A stretch of 64,000 nucleotides of DNA, from positions 43,909,497 through 43,973,496 of the forward strand of contig CM063107.1 in the NCBI GenBank assembly GCA_031841125.1, written 5' to 3'. Below, one piece after another: positions 1-10,557 of the stretch. A program made the position numbers and the translations under genes. The notes beneath the pieces were generated by a model. The model was not told the DNA's origin and searched no databases. It saw only the letters and a program-made list of their open reading frames with translations. This DNA is from Acanthococcus lagerstroemiae. Taxonomy: Eukaryota; Arthropoda; Insecta; Hemiptera; Eriococcidae. The first letter of the stretch is position 1. The number at the start of each line of letters is the position of its first letter.

Positions 1-11
1 TTCTATTCCTA

Positions 12-90
12 TCAGGCCCTGTCTAGGGCATAGGCCTCTCCCAATCTGTTCCATATTCTGTTCTGTCCATAGTCACTCTTTGGTATTGTT
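12..90 (-). pseudogene. 3'-terminal scrap of a LINE polymerase
   Basis: On the minus strand this reads VTMDRTE and then, after a one-base shift, WNRLGEAYALDRA followed by TGA TAG. The C-termini of the RTE-like LINEs elsewhere in the window end in the same way (DRNEWERLRESFAQCWA near 27300, DRVNWKRRGEAYAQKW near 4200). The similarity stops at about position 90, so this is a very short 5'-truncated remnant whose 3' UTR would run off the left edge of the window. The match is short, so confidence is limited. Confidence 0.4.
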
Positions 91-1608
91 TATTTTATAA
101 CAGTTTTACTATGTTGTAGACTTTTGCAAAGGAGATATTTATTTATCCATTTAAGGCACCTTTTTTCCTGCATCGCCTGTAGGTACAAGGAAAAATGAAA
201 ATGGATCATTAATATGCACAAAGGCAAATAGCTGTTTTCACATATAAACTAAGAAATACTTCGGAATGTCTTGCACAAAGTGCCAAATTTGTTCCATTTA
301 TAAATTCCTAGACTCGTCCACTGATACTAAAGATTTATAGAGTCGCACGAAAACAGACGTTACCGGGGATGCTCCATCATTCTTTAACTTTCTGCTTTAT
401 CTAGTAACCAGCTATAAAAGCGCCACCATGTAGCCCACATAAACGTTAAACCAAGTCACCGACCACACAGCGGTTTTCAGGCAACCCTTTCTATCCCTCT
501 AACCAGAAACGTAGCGACGGAAATTTTTAATAAAAATCTTTCGATATTTATTCGTACCCAGCTTTACGCCCCGGATTTTGCCAGCTGATCCACCGCCGTT
601 TTCTTTACTCGTGCGTTCATTTCGAACCGAGCTACGGCAGGATGGCAGCAACCTTTCCCACAACCACATGATGAGCTTTTTCCGAAGTGGCCGGAGTCAT
701 TTGAAAGTTCTAAATTTGTTTTCAACTGTTTTGGTCTTCGGCTCTAAAAAAGGTGAGGCATTTTCTGCTATTTGTAGGATTGGAAAGATTGAATTTCTAT
801 TGGGGGTGTAAACTTGCACTAGAGTGCACTGCAAAATCACATGTGCGGGTGAAAATGAATGAGTGATCATGTGTACTTTCAAAAATAAAAACACTGCTAT
901 CTTCAGGAGAGTAAAAAACGAGTAAAAATTATTCGACCAATAGAACTGATTATAAATCAATTTTTGGTGTGTTTTATTAAAACTGATTAAGGGTGGTAGG
1001 ATCCCTAGAAAAAATTGGAAAAACAAATTCCAACTAAGACTGAATAAATACTACTCTACTAGATACATCAAAAAAAGTACAACCTTTAACAAAATTTTGA
1101 ATTTTGGAGAAAAAGAAACAATTTTCCATGTAAATTGTTTTTGATTGTTAGAAATGCTGAAACCAGGCCTTGATTTCTCATGGCTGATTAGGTTTCAGCC
1201 TCGGGCGACAAAGGGACGACAAATTTTAAAAACATGTTATATTTTTCTTCCGCTCTCACTAGGGTGTCCCTTATTTTACAAATTTTCGGCAATTGATTTG
1301 GGCTGCACTGAATTTTGTTCCAATGGATCTAGAAACTCGCCATAAAAAATTTGAGCTCAATCCGAGGTCATTAACCCGTGCCGCTTTAACCTTGAAGTTA
1401 TGAATAATACTGAGATAATAGAAAAATGCGTGGAATTTTCGAAAAATATAAGTTTTTTAAAAATTATTTTACAGCTGAAATATCTATTAATGTCGGGTAA
1501 TGCATACTATAACTTCAGTCCGTCTACTGGGGCAAGCGCCCCAGTTTGTCTCCCCTCCCCCTGGCTACGCTCATGACAGCTTGTTGAGTACCTCTACCTA
1601 CTATAGAG
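91..1608. other. no gene recognised
   Basis: I see only short, non-conserved open frames. A G/C-rich perfect stem (CTGGGGC ... GCCCCAG, 1527-1544) and the run after it look like the edge of an old DNA transposon, but the partner end is not visible. Confidence 0.5.
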
Positions 1609-2327
1609 TAGTGCTGTCGATTCAACTCAATTAATCGATTAATCGATTATTTTTTTTAATTGGCAATGTTGTTGAATCGATTAATCAATCGATTCAATTT
1701 GACACAATTAATCGACCGATTTCCATCGAGTTAACTTGACGCGATTCAACTGGATTCGACTTGCATAGTTAGAATACTCTATTAGTTATTAGTTATCAGA
1801 CACGAATCGATTCGGCCCATTTAAATCGGCTCGATAGAGGAATTAAAAACTTATTTCGGTATGTTATTTATTTAAAAACCAAAAATCAAAAAATCATAAC
1901 ACAAAAGTTACTTACACACAAAACAGTCTGTTCATTCAGTTACTTACTCGAAAGAATAAAGAAAAATGAAGCATCGAATTCGTTTCATTTCTCCAACTTC
2001 GTCTGGATTCGTCACCGTTCGTCTGCAGTAATAAAGGGAAGTGGGGCGAAGGAGTGAATAAAACTGGATTTAACTTGATTGATCGATAAAGTTAAATCCA
2101 TTTCTAAATACATGCCGGAACTATAAAATCCGGTACATCTTTTTAATCGACGATTTAAAAAATTGGAAGTTTTTAATCAACTCGATTTTTTTAATCGATT
2201 CAACTTTTGTAATCGATTTAAAATAATCGCGATTATAAGATTTGCCGATTTTCGATTTTTTTTTAAATCGATTCAATTTTTAAGAATCGATTGATCGATT
2301 TTTTTTTTTTCAAAATCGACAGCACTG
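1609..2327. mobile_element. hAT-like TIR element with an AATCGATT-word interior
   Basis: The ends are a 13-bp perfect inverted repeat: AGTGCTGTCGATT at 1610-1622 and AATCGACAGCACT at 2314-2326. The flanks (CTATAGAG left, CTATATGT right) share CTATA in register, as an eroded 8-bp target-site duplication would. The interior is dominated by degenerate AATCGATT and GATTCAAT words in both orientations and has no reading frame, so the element is non-autonomous. Assignment to hAT rests on the 8-bp spacing and the (C/T)AGTG terminus and is an inference. Confidence 0.6.
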
Positions 2328-3139
2328 CTATATGTAGAGTAGACCTCGAATTATGTATGTATATTAACAATAGTCAACATTGCGCATAAGATATAATATT
2401 GTGCTGTTGAGGAACAGCCATATGTTGTCAGAATTCTTTGTCATTTCTTATTGCCGTTTCCTATTGTTGATTGTATAATATCATCTCAAGTCCACCATAC
2501 CAAGTCTTCAACGGAATCTTAGAATGCTCTAGACTCAATAAAAACAGTTTGTTAACCCTAGATCGCAAAATTTTGTTTTCTTCAAGCATTGAATTTGGAA
2601 TTAGTTATGGCCAAGAACCAAGAACTGGTTCGCAACGGTGTGTCGAGCGGGGGTAGAGAGCTTGCGTCGACGGTTCGAACCAATGTATAATATATATTCA
2701 ACAGATTCGCCTTGTTTCAACGTGCACCACACCACTTTTCCGAAAAAATTTTTGCGACTGTCACCAAAAAATTTTTATACCGACCGACGTAATTTTACAA
2801 AGGCTTCACCCTGAGCTAGCTTTCGGTACTGGAAGGCCAGAATTACACTCAGAAACGATAAAAAATGGTTTATACGCGCACAGAACGGATCGCAGCTGTA
2901 ACACGCGTGTAACGCCGAGCAATGTCCGATAAGAACTAATCGCATTCCCTTATTGCTTACATATGTTTTGCCTATTCCTTAATTTTCAGGCAAACCTGCT
3001 TTGTATCCTACTATACAACAAAGAGCCCCCTCTTGACGGGTCGATGGAGTATAGGGGATTATGGATGACCGCACAAACCAGCACAAACGGAGCACAAATG
3101 ATTGCATCCACTTTTCCCTTTTCAATCCTTCTCTAACCT
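2328..3139. other. no gene recognised
   Basis: There is no conserved open frame. From about 3070 scattered AGCACAAA words anticipate the tandem repeat that follows. Confidence 0.5.
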
Positions 3140-3180
3140 CTTTTTCAAAGACCATTTCTTCAGCCCCCTCCCAAAAATAA

Positions 3181-3570
3181 ACCTCAACATCTTGGGAAGG
3201 GGAGCAGCACAAACGATGGGGTTTTCAGCACAAACGGCGTAGCACAAACGGCGTAGCACAAACGATTGACACAATTTTGAATCCCCAGGTGAAAGTAGGG
3301 GCTCCCGTTTCTTTAGCCCCCCCCCCCCCCAAAAAAAAAATATAAACCTCGACATCTTGGGAAGGGGAGCAGCACAAACGACGGGGTTTTCAGCACAAAC
3401 CAGCCCAAACGTAGCACAAACGATTGACACCATTTTTGATCCGCTAGGAGAAAGTGGAGACTCTCGTTTCCACAGCCCCAAAAGTTTTCTCAAATATCTC
3501 AGGAGGGGGAGCAGCACAAACGATGGGGTTTTCAGCACAAACGTAGCATGCACAAACGAATGGCATATGT
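3181..3570. repeat. GCACAAACG-rich tandem repeat, about 2.5 units
   Basis: A unit beginning CATCTTGGGAAGGGGAGCAG recurs at 3188, 3353 and (diverged) 3497, giving periods of about 165 and 144 bp. Within each unit the word AGCACAAACG is repeated several times next to GGGGTTTTCAGCAC. A C-run followed by an A-run marks 3320-3340. Open frames across it on both strands are by-products of the repeat. Confidence 0.8.
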
Positions 3571-3599
3571 TTCAAGTCTATCGGGGTAAGTGGTGGGAG

Positions 3600-3775
3600 G
3601 GTGAGGAAATGTACCTTACTTAGCCACCCTGGGCTGCAGTATTTTTGCCGCCTTATTTTTTTTTTACATCCCCTCTCCCGCAAATTTGTTTTCTGAGTCG
3701 CAAATTTGCGGTCCCATAATTTTGCCGCTCTGGGCTGCAGCCTAGTTAGCCCGTATGGTAAAACCGGCACTGGAT
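3600..3775 (-). mobile_element. end of a hAT-like non-autonomous element
   Basis: The minus strand begins CAGTGCCGGTTTTACCATAC and continues into GGCTGCAGCCCAGAGCGGCA. This composition is typical of terminal sequences of non-autonomous hAT elements. The motif CTGGGCTGCAG occurs twice (3630 and 3730). I could not find the other terminus, so this is a partial call. Confidence 0.35.
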
Positions 3776-4059
3776 ATTAAATAAGTAAAATGAAGAATAT
3801 TTACCCCCAAAGGAAAAAAATTAGGAGTGGTACGAGCGAAAAGAAAAATAGAAAAATAAGCGGCACCAGTGCTACAGGTATCAGTAATGCGAACTTGCAC
3901 CGATATTGCTGGAAAAACAAATAAGTGACCGAGCGAAGGGTTTAAAAGAAGAACTGTCCCAATCTTCCCCCGATATCTCAATCACCCCTGTGCTCTCCGC
4001 TGTCGTTTCTGTTCTATTTTCGGCGATACAAACACGACATAGAGAAAAGGGTGAAATTC

Positions 4060-4060
<1 letters not shown>

Positions 4061-4091
<31 letters not shown>
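4061..4091. repeat. (AAT)n microsatellite, LINE 3' tail
   Basis: About ten AAT triplets lie directly beside the 3' end of the minus-strand LINE that starts here. On the minus strand this is (ATT)n following an AATAAA-like sequence, as expected for the tail of an RTE-type LINE. Confidence 0.8.
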
Positions 4092-6216
4092 GAGCGTTTA
4101 TTGGGTATCTATAATGTACACCAACTGTTTACTTGTATGGCACTACGTGCCGCGAGTGGTGAGGGGATCACTACTCCCCCTCCCCTTTTTTCTTTACCCG
4201 TCCATTTCTGGGCATATGCCTCCCCTCTCCTCTTCCAGTTTACCCTGTCCAGGGTCTGCCTTCTCCACAAGAGTCCGAGTTCTTCTTGGAATTTATCTCT
4301 CCAGCGAGTTATTGGTCTGCCTACTCCTCTTTCGAATCCGTATGGGGTCCACCCCTCCAATTTCCTTTCCCATCTCCCATCTTGTCTTGAAATGTGCCCC
4401 CCATATCTCCATTTTGCCCATTTAATTTCCGCTCTAATGTCTTTTAGCCCAATTTTTGCCCTGATTGTTGCTATCCCCACTTCGTCTTTCTTTTTAATAT
4501 TCAGCATACTGCGCTCCATTGCTCTTTGTGTAGTATTTAGTTTGTTTACATTAGTTTTTGTCAGCGCCCGGGTCTGTGCTCCATATGTTAGGACCAGCTG
4601 GACGCAACTGCGCCAGACTTCCGCCTTGGTCTGTATTCGAAGTTTGCCCTTGTAGACGCTTTTTGATTCCAATACTTACTCCATCCATTTTTTGTCCTAG
4701 CTGAAATTTCTTTTCCTCTGACATTTCTAAATGACAAGATCTGCCCTAGGTATTTTACTTCGTCTACCCACTTGATATTTTCGCCGAGTAATCATACATG
4801 AGTTTTTTGTGCATTTGATAATAATTGGGTTTTGTCCATGTTTACACTTAGCCCAGCGTGTTTACATACATTGATAAACTCCTTTGCATTTTCTACTAGT
4901 TCATCCATGTCTTTTGCAATTAGCACCACGTCGTCCGCGAATCTCAGGTTATTCAGGTACTCCCCTTCGATTTTGATTCCCCCTCTCCTCCCAATCTAGT
5001 TGGCGCATCGCTTCCTCCAGAACGCAGTTAAACAGATTGGGTGACAGTGGGTCCCCCTGTTTTACTCCTCTTTCTATTCTAAAATTTTCCCCGCGTTTGT
5101 CTAGCTTTACATATGCTGTGGCTCCATCATAGAGATTTTTAATTACATTTATTTCTTTTTGCCCAACCCCTTGTGTCTTTAATGCCTTCCACAGATATCC
5201 ATGGCTTATCGAGTCGAACGCTTTTGAGAAATCAATAAAAAGAAGAAAAATTTCAAAATTATACTCGTTAGCTTTTTCAATTAGTTGTTTTAAGATAAAA
5301 ATTTGGTCTATTGTGGAAAAGTTTTTTTTAAACCCGGCTTTCTCTCGTGGTTGGTATTGGTCAAGTTGTGGGTACAGCCTGTCTTTCAGAACCTTCATGA
5401 ATAATTTCCCCAAATTGGATGTAAGGCTGATAGGCCTGTAATTTTTGATTTCATCTTTGTTCCCTTTTTTGTATAGCAGAATAATTTCTGCCTCCCTCCA
5501 TTGGGTAGGGGTTACTTCCTCTTCCAAAATCCTATTGAAAAGTTTAGTTAATACAGGAATCAGTTCTTCCGCGAAAGGTTTGAGGGACCCACTGCTAATC
5601 CCATCAGGACCCGTCGCTTTGTCCACCTTAACCGAGTGAATTGCTTTCTTCACTTCTACTTGAAGTATAAATGGGGTATCCATAGTGTTACTGACTTTTT
5701 CTTCTTCGATCTTTGCTTCCTCTTTCTCCCTCTTCTCGTATAATTCCCTGAAAAATTCAGTTACAATGTTTACAATAATTTCCCGGATAGTGACTTTCTC
5801 TCCTTTTGAGTTGCGCATGCTGGGGATGAGTATTTTACTTGTGAATAGAGTTTTGTTTATTTTTCTTATTGATTTGCTTTCGGTCAATATTCTTTTGATC
5901 AACTCGCTGTCGTAGTTTCTCACATCCTTTCTTATTTCCGTCTTTATTTTCTTCCTCAAAAAAGTAGCTCGAGTCTTTCCCTCGCTGTTATCCTCTCCTT
6001 ATCTCTAATTTGTCTCTTTTGCCAATAAGAGTCTTTGTTTCTCTCGATAACTTGTCGTCTGTCCGCATTTTGGGTCTGGGTTCCCCATACTTATCGACCG
6101 TTTTTTGAATTGAGTCCACTATTCTCTCGTATATACTTCTTGTAATGAGTCCTCTGACCATTTCGCGCTCACTTTTTCCATCTGCTCTTTTATTTCGTTT
6201 CTCGCTTCTTGCAAAA
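4061..6216 (-). pseudogene. RTE-like LINE A: reverse transcriptase and C-terminal part
   Basis: Degenerate non-LTR retrotransposon polymerase on the minus strand. The piece at 4949-5959 carries reverse-transcriptase motifs in order: ATGPDGI, NYRPISLTSNLGKLF, KAGFKKNFSTIDQ, LLFIDFSKAFDSI and GVKQGDPLSPNLF. The FADDVVLIA catalytic motif follows in a shifted frame near 4925. After more lesions the C-terminal piece (4109-4672) has YGAQTRALT, GHISRQDGRWE and a terminal GEAYAQKW. The pre-RT linker extends up to about 6216, where the reading is cut by a second LINE. The 3' end is the (AAT)n tract. Its missing endonuclease part is probably the segment at 9178-9760. Confidence 0.85.
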
Positions 6217-7737
6217 TGTAAATAAATAAATAATAAAATAAACCTTTATTACGAGGGAAAGTTTTTGCAGCTATACACTTTACAACATCTTTTAACACCT
6301 TTCTAACTAACTCTGGGTTAAAGTAAACAAAATTTAACTTCTAACCGTAAGCAAAATACATAGTAACAAAATGAAGTATATGAAAAACAAAATAAGCTTC
6401 CTTAGGAAGGAACATGAAATAAAGGGTAGCCGTAGCAGATCTATTTGACCAGCTTCTAACAAGTTAAAAATCATGAGCCCTTCCCTCTTTTAGCTAGAAG
6501 TTTTCTTCTATTTGTATTTATAATTAGGTAGGTGGTATTCTTATTTCCATCACCTCCCCCGTGCGCCCATTGACGGGCATAAGCCTTCCCTATTCGCTCC
6601 CAACGGCGTCTCACCCAAGCATCCCTCCCCCAGCTTATCCCCCCAACTGACACCAATTCATCTCTCCATCTTCTTCCTGGGCGACCAACTCCCCTTATCC
6701 AGTTCAGAGGGGTCCAGTCCAGGATTTGTTTCTCCCATCTCCCTTCCTCCCTGCGTGCCAAGTGCCCGGCATATCCGAACTTCAGCCTTTTTACCATGTA
6801 TCGGCAATCTTTAAAGCCAGTCTTCGCTCTAATTGCTGAGTTTTTGATCCTGTCAGCTCTTTTTATTCCTAATACCGACCTTTCCATGGCTATCTGCGTC
6901 CTCGCCAACCCTAGCAGTTGTCCTTCCGTTAATGCCCAGGTTTGAGCTCCGTAGGTTAGAACAGGAAGGGTGTTGCTTTCAAACACTTTCTTTTTTAGCT
7001 GAATCGGAAATTTTCCTTTGTAAATTTTCTTCAGTTGCCAGAAATTTCCCCATGCTTTTTTCTTTCTTCTTTTCAGTTCGGAGGCTACTCCCTTTCTAAA
7101 TGATACAGTTTGGCCTAAGTATATTGCCTCTTGTTTGGCCTCAATCCACTCGTTATCTAAATTCATTCCTGTGGTTGATTCACTATTAGTTAACAAAATA
7201 GTCTTTTTGGTATTAATTAACAGACCGGCCTCTTCGCTGTTAATTTTTAGCTCTCTCGCCATTTCTTGTATTTCATCAATATTAGGTGAGATGAGAGCGA
7301 CGTCGTCAGCAAAACGTAAATTGCTAAGCTTCCTTCCATCCACCGTGATACCTTTGTTCTCCCACTCCAAGCGCCGAAAAATATCTTCCAAGAGACTATT
7401 AAATAAATTTGGAGACAAGGGATCGCCTTGTTTAACCCCTTTTTTAATTTTGAATTTTGGTCCAGTCTTGTCTAATTTAACCCTTCCTTCTGCTTTTTCG
7501 TACAATTTCCTTAAAATTCTAACATATTTCGCCGAAACTCCCTGGTTATCCAAGGCTATCCATAATCTATCACGGTGGATGGAGTCAAATGCCTTCTTGA
7601 AGTCTATTAATAGTATGAATAGTGGAAAATTATACCCTTTGCTTTTTTCTACCAATTGGCTTAATGAAAAAATATGGCCAATTGTTGATCTACCTTTTCG
7701 AAAACCAGCCTGTTCATGCCCTTGATTTTCATCCAAT
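6217..7737 (-). mobile_element. 5'-truncated RTE-like LINE B inserted in LINE A
   Basis: The body is the 421-codon frame at 6471-7736, followed by about 250 bp of 3' UTR and an A/T tail (AATA repeats at 6217-6240). The 5' end stops abruptly inside the reverse transcriptase, the usual result of incomplete target-primed reverse transcription. It abuts the ATGTAA-repeat tail of another LINE at 7738. It separates the linker of LINE A from the rest of that element. Confidence 0.75.
6471..7736 (-). CDS. LINE B polymerase fragment (reverse transcriptase to C-terminus)
   Basis: Uninterrupted frame of about 421 residues. It starts inside the reverse transcriptase at EQAGFRKGRSTIGHI and continues through ILLIDFKKAFDSI, GVKQGDPLSPNLF and LRFADDVALIS (catalytic FADD intact), then YLGQ, TYGAQTWAL and GHLARREEGRWEKQ, to a basic C-terminus ending AKRGKGS. 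The endonuclease and the N-terminal third of the reverse transcriptase are missing, so it cannot be functional alone. The open frame suggests a younger insertion than LINE A around it. The first methionine has no meaning as a start. Confidence 0.8.
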   Translation of the reverse strand: MDENQGHEQAGFRKGRSTIGHIFSLSQLVEKSKGYNFPLFILLIDFKKAFDSIHRDRLWIALDNQGVSAKYVRILRKLYEKAEGRVKLDKTGPKFKIKKGVKQGDPLSPNLFNSLLEDIFRRLEWENKGITVDGRKLSNLRFADDVALISPNIDEIQEMARELKINSEEAGLLINTKKTILLTNSESTTGMNLDNEWIEAKQEAIYLGQTVSFRKGVASELKRRKKKAWGNFWQLKKIYKGKFPIQLKKKVFESNTLPVLTYGAQTWALTEGQLLGLARTQIAMERSVLGIKRADRIKNSAIRAKTGFKDCRYMVKRLKFGYAGHLARREEGRWEKQILDWTPLNWIRGVGRPGRRWRDELVSVGGISWGRDAWVRRRWERIGKAYARQWAHGGGDGNKNTTYLIINTNRRKLLAKRGKGS

Positions 7738-9177
7738 TTTACATTACATTTACATTACATTTGTGTGTGAGGTGGCGCTACATGCACCGAGCGCTCAGAC
7801 TTTGCAGTCCATTGCACTATTCCTCAAGTTGCTGTTAAGGATCAGCTCAGTAGCCTCACTTTTATAGCCAAAGTGAGAATTTTACTTAGCTCTATCCCTT
7901 TGACTTCACTGGGTGCTAGATATTCTAGCCCCAATGCTTCGCGTCTTGTCCCGGCTATTGCTGGGCACCGACATATGATATGGATCGAGGTTTCTTCCTC
8001 TTCTCCACAGTACCAACAGGAGCCGCTTCTTACCACTCCTATTTTATACCACATGTGTTTTGTGGCCCCATGACCGGTTAATAGTCCGACCATGAGCCTT
8101 GCATGTTTCCTGTCAAGCCCTAATAGGAACTTGGCATACTTACTGGGGGTGTCCCCTATCAGTGTTTTACTGACGTTCATGCCACTGGCCGACCGCCAGT
8201 GCATTTCCGTCTGCTTGCTTATCCAAGCCTTTACTTTGGATTTTATGACGCTGTATGGTAGAGGAAGACACGGCCTGGGCGTTGCCAGTTCCTTTTTGGT
8301 GCCCTCCTTCGCCAGCTTGCCAGCGATTCTGTTCCCTTATATGCCGCAGTGTCCCGGTGTCCATAGTACGGCGACCCGGTTCTCCTGAGCAAGGGTGCAT
8401 AGTTTGTTAACACACTCCGCCACTACTAGGGATGTAGTTTGGTGTGACGATAGTACTTTGATAGCTGATTGGCTGTCTGTACAGATATAGATCTGCTTAT
8501 TAACAAGGCCCTTCTGCTGGCTTCTCTCAATGGCCACCGTGATCGCCATTATCTCCGCTTGGAGGATAGTGACGCTCGCGCCCAGTGCCACTGAACAGTT
8601 GTCAGCGCCTTTTGCATTCGTGATTCCGATTCCTACACCTTGGTCATTCTTAGAGGCATCTGCAAACCACACATTCTCCTCTTTTCCTAGAATGCTTGGC
8701 CACCTCTTTTCCCAAGCCTCCCGTGTGGGTATCAGCGCACGGTATGGTTTGTCAAAGAAATGTTCCATCGCAATTCTATCCTTTGGCATCCCAAAGCATT
8801 TGTCTATCGTCTTGGCCATCTCCCATATCCTTCCGTGGCCTGTCTTATGGGCCCGAAGGTTTGGTTGACCCAGACGATAAGCCCCCATTATCGCCGCTGC
8901 TTCTATAGCAGTGTGAAGTGGTGGCAAGTTCAGGAGCCTTTCTAGTGCCTTTGTCGGCACCGCACTCATTGCCCCCGTTGTCATCACGCACGCGAGCCTT
9001 TGCAGGTGGTCTAGTTCCTCTCTGACGTTGGTCAGGTGGACCCGGCCCCACCACACAATGGCCGCATATGTGATTCTGGGGCGTATTACACCGGTATATA
9101 TCCAGTGCATCATTTTGGGAGAGAGTCCCCAGGTCCTGCCGACATAGGTGCGGCAAGCCCAAAGAGCCTCAATCCCT
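7738..9177 (-). pseudogene. 5'-truncated I/R1-like LINE C with RNase H domain
   Basis: Minus-strand C-terminal half of a different LINE class. It runs from the post-RT region (ALWACRTYVGRTWG, RPRITYAAIVWW) through an RNase H domain with ADASKNDQG, LQAEIMAIT, YICTDSQSAI and WTPGHCGI, then one stop codon (8337-8339), and continues in the same frame to 7842. That last part has a Cys-rich knuckle (CWYCGEEEETSIHIICRCP). The final RNase H aspartate is absent: GNRIAGKLAK stands where these domains carry GN..AD.LA. The 3' end is an (ATGTAA)n tail at 7738-7762. The upstream RT is missing, and its 5' break joins the endonuclease piece of LINE A near 9177. Confidence 0.8.
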
Positions 9178-9760
9178 TTTCTTTCTTTTTTCTTAAAAAA
9201 TGTATTTGCGATTTTTAAATTGTTTCTCATACAGAACTCCACCAGTCTTTCCCCGTTATAATTTTGAGTCCACAAGCCGAATTTTCCCATATTTACTGTC
9301 TACCGGTTTCTTACTCCCACAATTGAGTTCCAGTCCCCCATTATGAAATTATAGTATTCTTTTTCGTTGTTCATGATTTCATTCAAGTCTTCATAGAATT
9401 TGTTAAGTTCCTCTTTGTCAGATCCCAAAATTGGAGCGTATACAGCTATCACCAGAATTTTTGTATTTTCACCTATTTTTAATTTTAAGAAGCATATTCT
9501 TTCTGATACTCCTTTGATCACTTTGACGTTTAGCATCAACCTTTCTTTGATATAAAGACCCACTCCCCGATATCCTTTGGTTTGGCCCATGTGGTAGAAG
9601 ACATCTTGACCAGTAGCGATTCCCCCATTTTTCTTACTGAAACTCCCCATATATCCCATTTGATTTTCCCAATTTTTTGCTCAAATTCGTACATTCTCTC
9701 GCTACTAGCAAGACCTCTACAACTGTAGTATGCCAAGTTCAGTTTGGTTCCCTCGAGATT
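9178..9760 (-). pseudogene. LINE A endonuclease fragment (AP-endonuclease type)
   Basis: The minus strand reads LNLAYYSCRGLASSERM at about 9745, then a frameshift near 9600, VGLYIKERLML, VIAVYAPILGSDKEEL, IMGDWNSIVG, an in-frame stop at about 9300, and LKIANTFFKKKERK. This is the N-terminal two thirds of an AP-type endonuclease: compare ATLNVRT, VYAPTS, IGDFNSQIG and IQNTLFKK in the intact LINE at 24.5 kb. It breaks at the residue where LINE C begins. Its orientation and family fit LINE A, whose pre-RT linker resumes at 6216 after roughly 90 missing residues. Confidence 0.75.
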
Positions 9761-10557
9761 GTTGTTTTTGATTTTTCCAAAGTAGTCGCCAGAATTTCTC
9801 CAAATTTAGAATTTTTGTTTTTGTTTTTATTTCCAATTTTGCCCCTTTCAAATAGCTTTGTCTACGTGGGGGTATTGCAGCTAGCCTCTCCCGCAGTTGC
9901 TGCTAACTGTATTGGGAGAGGTGGTGTTGAGTCCCGTATCCCCTCTCCACTCGCGACACTTACATGTTATTTGGTGCTTTGGTGACCCGGCGTACCATCC
10001 GGTATCTCGTGTTGTCCACTGGTTTTGTTCTTCCCGGTCCTGCTATACTGGTCGAGTGTTGTCTGCAACTGGTTCGTGTTGGTCAGTGAGTTTCATCGCG
10101 GATTGTTTCCACCAATATTAGGCAGGGGTTGGAATTTCTTATTTATATTAAGTGGTTGTTGCGAGTCCTGGGGACTGCGATCATTCACAGTTCGTTTCGC
10201 CGCAGAGTTAGCTTTGTTTGGCCCGTTGGGTGTTGGCGGCACGTATGGTACAGAAGGTGTATCTATGTTTGGCTTTCCTAGAAATTCGTTGAAGTCTCCG
10301 CTGGTTCTGATTTTCTTGGCCTTTTCTCCTTCCAATCTTCTGAATCGAATGAAAATTTACCGCTATATGTGCGGAGGAGTGCGACATCGCCGGCGACGTA
10401 CTTTTTTTAAATATATTTTTTACCAGTCGAAACTGCTTGTTATTTGAAGTGCGGCGTAGTCCACATTGTCATCGTCGAGTGATTCGTTGAAATACATTCG
10501 TCGACCAAATCTGCGCGCATTATTATTTCGGGGAATACGAACTCGACGAACAGCCAT
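9761..10557 (-). pseudogene. possible degenerate ORF1/5' region of LINE A
   Basis: Two minus-strand pieces lie upstream of the endonuclease. One (10420-10557) is 45 codons starting ATG, very basic at first (MAVRRVRIPRNNNARRFGRR) and ending SSFDW. The other (10093-10335) is 80 codons rich in Pro, Asn and Lys (GDFNEFLGKPNIDTPSVPYV). They are in the right place and orientation to be ORF1 remnants, but I see no coiled coil or RRM signature, so the call is positional only. Confidence 0.25.

Noticed and set aside
7135..7725. 196-codon + strand frame
   Set aside because: Complementary shadow of the LINE B polymerase on the minus strand.
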